NCBI RefSeq assembly: GCF_000813825.1
Contig: NZ_JWTA01000007.1
Span: 183,530 to 247,529, forward strand
From: Chryseobacterium taiwanense
GTDB lineage: Bacteria > Bacteroidota > Bacteroidia > Flavobacteriales > Weeksellaceae
DNA length: 64,000 nucleotides
Direction of reading: 5' to 3'
Below the pieces are notes generated by a model that saw only the letters and a program-made list of their open reading frames with translations, was not told where the DNA came from and searched no databases. Positions 60,998-64,000 of the stretch are shown here, one piece after another. Within the stretch, counting starts at the first letter, position 1; every line of letters begins with the position of its first letter. The position numbers and the translations under genes are program-made.

Positions 60998-61031
60998 ACA
61001 GCCCACATTTCAAATGAAAATGCAGGCTGTT
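60998..61031 (-). terminator. Terminator after cytochrome c peroxidase
   Basis: Outer stem AACAGCC/GGCTGTT with an imperfect inner stem, followed by TTTTATTTTT on the minus strand. Confidence 0.7.
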
Positions 61032-61059
61032 GCTATTATAAAAACTGATAATTTAAGTC

Positions 61060-62889
61060 TTATTTTTTGCTAACATCCGTTAATGAATTCAGGAAAGCAA
61101 TAATCTGTTTCATTTCTGTCTGGGTTAAATTCAATTTATCCGGAGCTAAGGTTTGATTCTTCATTTTCAGTCCAAGACCTTCTCCTCCTCCTTCATTATA
61201 GAAATCCAAAACTTCTTCCAACGTATTAAAAGCACCGTTATGAAAATAGGGTTTTGTTAAGGCAATATTTCTTACCGTTACTGTTTTGAACGAATTTTCA
61301 TATATCCATGAATTTTCTTTTTTTACAGGGCTATTTATTCTTCCGTTATCACTATCAAGTTCCAAAGGTTTTTGACTGATCGGCTTCTTGGTGATTCCTA
61401 AAACTTCAGATTCATTTTCATTAAAAAACGGTGGAACCAATCCTGAAAAATTAGGAGCGAAATGACAGGTTGCACAGTTGGCTTTTCCCATAAACAGATT
61501 ATATCCTTTTTTAGCATCGGAAGAAATTTCTTTTTCGTTTCTCATGAATTGATCAAAATCACTTTCATAAGAATATAATGAAGCCACATAAGAACTCAAC
61601 GCTTTGGAAAAGTTTTCTTTATTTACTTCCCCGTTTTTAAAAGCAGTTTTAAAAGCTTTTTTGTACTCTTTTTTTGTTTTTAATTTCTTAAGAATATTTT
61701 CATAGCTTGTATTAAATTCATCTTCATTGTAAATGACGTGTTCTGCCTGTTGTTCCAGATAAAAAGCTCTTAAATCATAGAAAAATCTTTTTGCGAAAAC
61801 AGCATTATATAAAGACGGTGAATTTCTCAATACGGTTTTCCCTTCTACATTACTTTGAGATTTTGTTTTTAAATCGGTAAATGCATTTTCAGGTAAATGA
61901 CAGGTTGCACAACTCATTTTCCCGTTATCACTTAAATTCTGATCATAAAAAATCTCTTTTCCTAATGTTTTCAATGCTTCATTGTCCTCATTTTGCTTTA
62001 ATAAAGTATAGAAATAAGGATTCAAAAAATCGCTGCTAAAAAGGTTTTTATTATTGACATTCCATCCGGAAAATTCTTTCAGATCATCACTTCTTCCATC
62101 CCATTTCCCGAATTCTTCATATAAAGGCTGAATGTATTTTTTATAAAACTCTATCCTGTCAAAAGTTTCAAAATCGGTATTCATTGAAAGATATCCGATC
62201 CCTTCTGTCAGAATTGAATTTGCTTTCTGAACAGTATAATTTTTAAAATAAGGATCATCATTGATGTATTTTTTCATTCCTAGAAAAGCATGACTTGCTT
62301 CTTCAGAAACATTCAAAGAACCGGGAGTATCAAAGCCTGTAATGCCTAAACTGTATATTCTGATCAGTTCAATTCTTAATGGTAACGTTTTATTATTTCC
62401 TTTGCTTATGCCATTTTTAACAGCACTTAAATAAAAACTTGCATAACTGTTATATAAAAAATCTGTGATTGATTTAATCTCTTCTTTTTGTTCTGCCGCT
62501 TCATCGGAAAAGATTAATTCGTCCAAAACCTGCAATCCTTCCGGCGGAAGTGTATATGCAGTTGTTCCCGCTGCTTCAATATGGAACAACGGTGCTGCAT
62601 TTAAATGAGTTTTTGTAAATTCTGGATAGTGATAAGCCACATAAAATTCAATTTCCTTGAAAGAATTTCTTGTATTTTTTAGAGATTCCTGAAGTTGTTG
62701 TAGAGAAATTTTATCTTCTGAAAATTGGTAAGCATCCTTTTTTAATTGGTCTAATGTATGTTTAAATTCTTCTAACCCATTATTAATCATTGTATTTTCT
62801 TTCTCAATCCCTTTATCAACAGGATTAAAAGACATTACAGCAAAACCAACCAACAGAACAAGAATAGCAATAGGATAAAATCTCATCAA
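61060..62889 (-). CDS. Di-haem cytochrome c peroxidase with long N-terminal domain
   Basis: 609 residues (Met at 62889 or 62886). Signal-like hydrophobic start, then a ~260-residue all-helical extension (residues 35-290, imelysin-like in composition, not assigned). The peroxidase part has two CxxCH haem sites: CATCH at 327-331 and CATCH at 472-476, in SDNGKMSCATCHLPENAF and MGKANCATCHFAPNFSG. A Trp-and-Met rich stretch between them fits the MauG/CcpA fold. Family reduces H2O2 or, in MauG-like members, oxidises proteins. Exported to the periplasm. Confidence 0.92.
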   Translation of the reverse strand: MMRFYPIAILVLLVGFAVMSFNPVDKGIEKENTMINNGLEEFKHTLDQLKKDAYQFSEDKISLQQLQESLKNTRNSFKEIEFYVAYHYPEFTKTHLNAAPLFHIEAAGTTAYTLPPEGLQVLDELIFSDEAAEQKEEIKSITDFLYNSYASFYLSAVKNGISKGNNKTLPLRIELIRIYSLGITGFDTPGSLNVSEEASHAFLGMKKYINDDPYFKNYTVQKANSILTEGIGYLSMNTDFETFDRIEFYKKYIQPLYEEFGKWDGRSDDLKEFSGWNVNNKNLFSSDFLNPYFYTLLKQNEDNEALKTLGKEIFYDQNLSDNGKMSCATCHLPENAFTDLKTKSQSNVEGKTVLRNSPSLYNAVFAKRFFYDLRAFYLEQQAEHVIYNEDEFNTSYENILKKLKTKKEYKKAFKTAFKNGEVNKENFSKALSSYVASLYSYESDFDQFMRNEKEISSDAKKGYNLFMGKANCATCHFAPNFSGLVPPFFNENESEVLGITKKPISQKPLELDSDNGRINSPVKKENSWIYENSFKTVTVRNIALTKPYFHNGAFNTLEEVLDFYNEGGGEGLGLKMKNQTLAPDKLNLTQTEMKQIIAFLNSLTDVSKK

Positions 62890-63135
62890 TTTTTTTGCGC
62901 AAAACTATTGACAGAAAGCGAATCGTACGTTACAATAAGTTTAAGTTTGAATTAAATAATGTTTACGTTTAATTTCAAGGATTTTTCACTAATTTTAAAT
63001 CCCAAAATCAAATTCATTACTCGACGGTCAATTTCTATATTGATCTTGGTTTTAAAATAATGATGAAGGATGTTTGGGGAGGATTTTAAAGATTGATATA
63101 ATCAAATCACAATTTAAACTATAAAAAACATACGT

Positions 63136-63990
63136 ATGCTAAATAAACTTGCGGCTTCAGAGCTTGTTCTGAACGATGATGGTAGTGTTTATCACTTAAA
63201 TCTTTTACCTGAAGATATTGCTGAAAAGATCATCCTTGTTGGGGATCCGGATCGTGTAGCAAAGGTTTCAAAATATTTTGACAAAGTAGAGGTTAAAAAA
63301 AACAAAAGAGAATTTTACACACACACAGGAACGTTAAGAGGCGAAAGAATCACAGTAATGTCCACCGGAATCGGAACGGAAAATATTGACATCGTGATGA
63401 ACGAACTGGATGCTTTGGTAAATATTGATCTTAAAAATAAAGAGTTCAAAACGGAACATTCTGCACTTCAGCTATTCAGAATGGGAACTTGCGGAAGTGT
63501 AAATCCTGAAGTTCAAGTTGATAATATGCTTGTTACACAAAACGTTGTCGGATTAGATGGCTTGATGCATTTTTATCAGGATTATGAGTTTGAAAATGAG
63601 TTTTCAAAGAACTTCTTAGCACAATTCCCTTACCCGAAAATCAAACCAATGTTGTATTTTGCTGATTGGGCGGAAGAATTGGGAGAATTATACAAAGACG
63701 CAAAATACCACGGAAATACAGCTACATTCCCAGGATTCTATGCTCCTCAAGGAAGACAGCTTCGTTTAAAAGCCGTTGATGATAAATTTTTGGAAACCTT
63801 AAATGATTTGGGCGTTACCAATTTCGAAATGGAAACTTCTGCTATTTATGCTTTATCTAAGCTTTTAGGGCACAAAGCAATCACCGTAAATAACGTAATT
63901 GCCAACAGAAGACGTGGCGAATTCTCTGCAGACCACCATACTTCTGAAAAGAATTTGATTGAATGGGTGTTGGAGAGAATTATTAAATAA
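63136..63990 (+). CDS. Nucleoside phosphorylase (uridine phosphorylase-like)
   Basis: 284 residues, near the expected ~255-290 for the PNP/UDP superfamily. GDPDRVAKVSKYFD (phosphate/nucleoside start), MSTGIGTENIDIVMNELDALVN (ATGIG-type motif), FRMGTCGSVNP, and FEMETSAIYALSKLLGHKAITVNNVIANRR (base-binding EMET and NxIANR). It cleaves uridine or other nucleosides with phosphate for salvage. The base is not distinguished by motif alone. Complete in the window, ending ten bases before its right edge. Confidence 0.88.
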   Translation: MLNKLAASELVLNDDGSVYHLNLLPEDIAEKIILVGDPDRVAKVSKYFDKVEVKKNKREFYTHTGTLRGERITVMSTGIGTENIDIVMNELDALVNIDLKNKEFKTEHSALQLFRMGTCGSVNPEVQVDNMLVTQNVVGLDGLMHFYQDYEFENEFSKNFLAQFPYPKIKPMLYFADWAEELGELYKDAKYHGNTATFPGFYAPQGRQLRLKAVDDKFLETLNDLGVTNFEMETSAIYALSKLLGHKAITVNNVIANRRRGEFSADHHTSEKNLIEWVLERIIK

Positions 63991-64000
63991 TAAAAAAAGG

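Overview
The window looks like chromosomal DNA from a Flavobacteriia member, most likely Chryseobacterium or a close Weeksellaceae relative. The signs are AT-rich DNA, TAnnTTTG-type promoter boxes in place of Shine-Dalgarno signals, type IX secretion (T9SS) C-terminal sorting domains, a GLPGLI protein, an RRM/RGG RNA-binding protein, and the DUF6705-like lipoproteins. No rRNA, tRNA, CRISPR array, IS element or phage gene was seen. This is a mostly housekeeping segment with a few accessory patches.

Layout. 1-6000: the N-terminal end of a TonB-dependent receptor, uvrA, a T9SS-exported beta-propeller-like protein, and a possible tiny ORF or small RNA with its own terminator. 6-12 kb: a stress/redox patch with AraC and HxlR regulators, an SDR oxidoreductase, two VOC proteins, a DsbA-like lipoprotein, a GNAT enzyme and an M28 peptidase. 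12-17.6 kb: an aminotransferase, then a membrane pyrophosphatase carrying a C-terminal OmpA domain beside a soluble pyrophosphatase. 17.6-22.8 kb: a minus-strand run lolD-like ATPase, L,D-transpeptidase, radC, FemAB-like protein, PhyH-like dioxygenase and a polytopic membrane protein.

22.9-27.0 kb is the most unusual part. A lipoprotein with a JAMM-like (JAB) C-terminal domain is followed by a DUF6705-like lipoprotein. The pair is duplicated: the second effector-like copy is a pseudogene (one nonsense codon plus one 1-nt frameshift) and there are three DUF6705-like paralogues. A Gly/Pro-rich linker is about 93% identical at DNA level between the copies while the C-terminal domains are very divergent, as expected for modular, polymorphic-effector-like cassettes.

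27-41.5 kb: pdhC/pdhA, PAP2-like and BlaI-like genes, an RNA-binding protein, a thioesterase, a copper module (an HMA-AraC fusion regulator and a CopA-type ATPase with four CPM/CP-C metal-binding repeats and a His-rich stretch), a polysaccharide deacetylase, a palindromic repeat, yggS, an NtrC-like regulator without a DNA-binding domain, a MATE transporter and a GLPGLI protein. 41.6-50.8 kb: small regulators and enzymes, an S9 peptidase, doxX, era, LacI and Crp regulators and an SMR transporter. 50.9-64 kb: map, a methyltransferase, a small HAD protein, an acyl-ACP desaturase, gpmI, a putative Zn protease, a SUI1 factor, an LRR protein, a PhoX-like T9SS protein, a di-haem cytochrome c peroxidase and a nucleoside phosphorylase.

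Starts were moved downstream of the longest ORF where a signal peptide, a conserved N-terminus or a promoter box argued for it. Family names come from motif recognition only; no database search was run.
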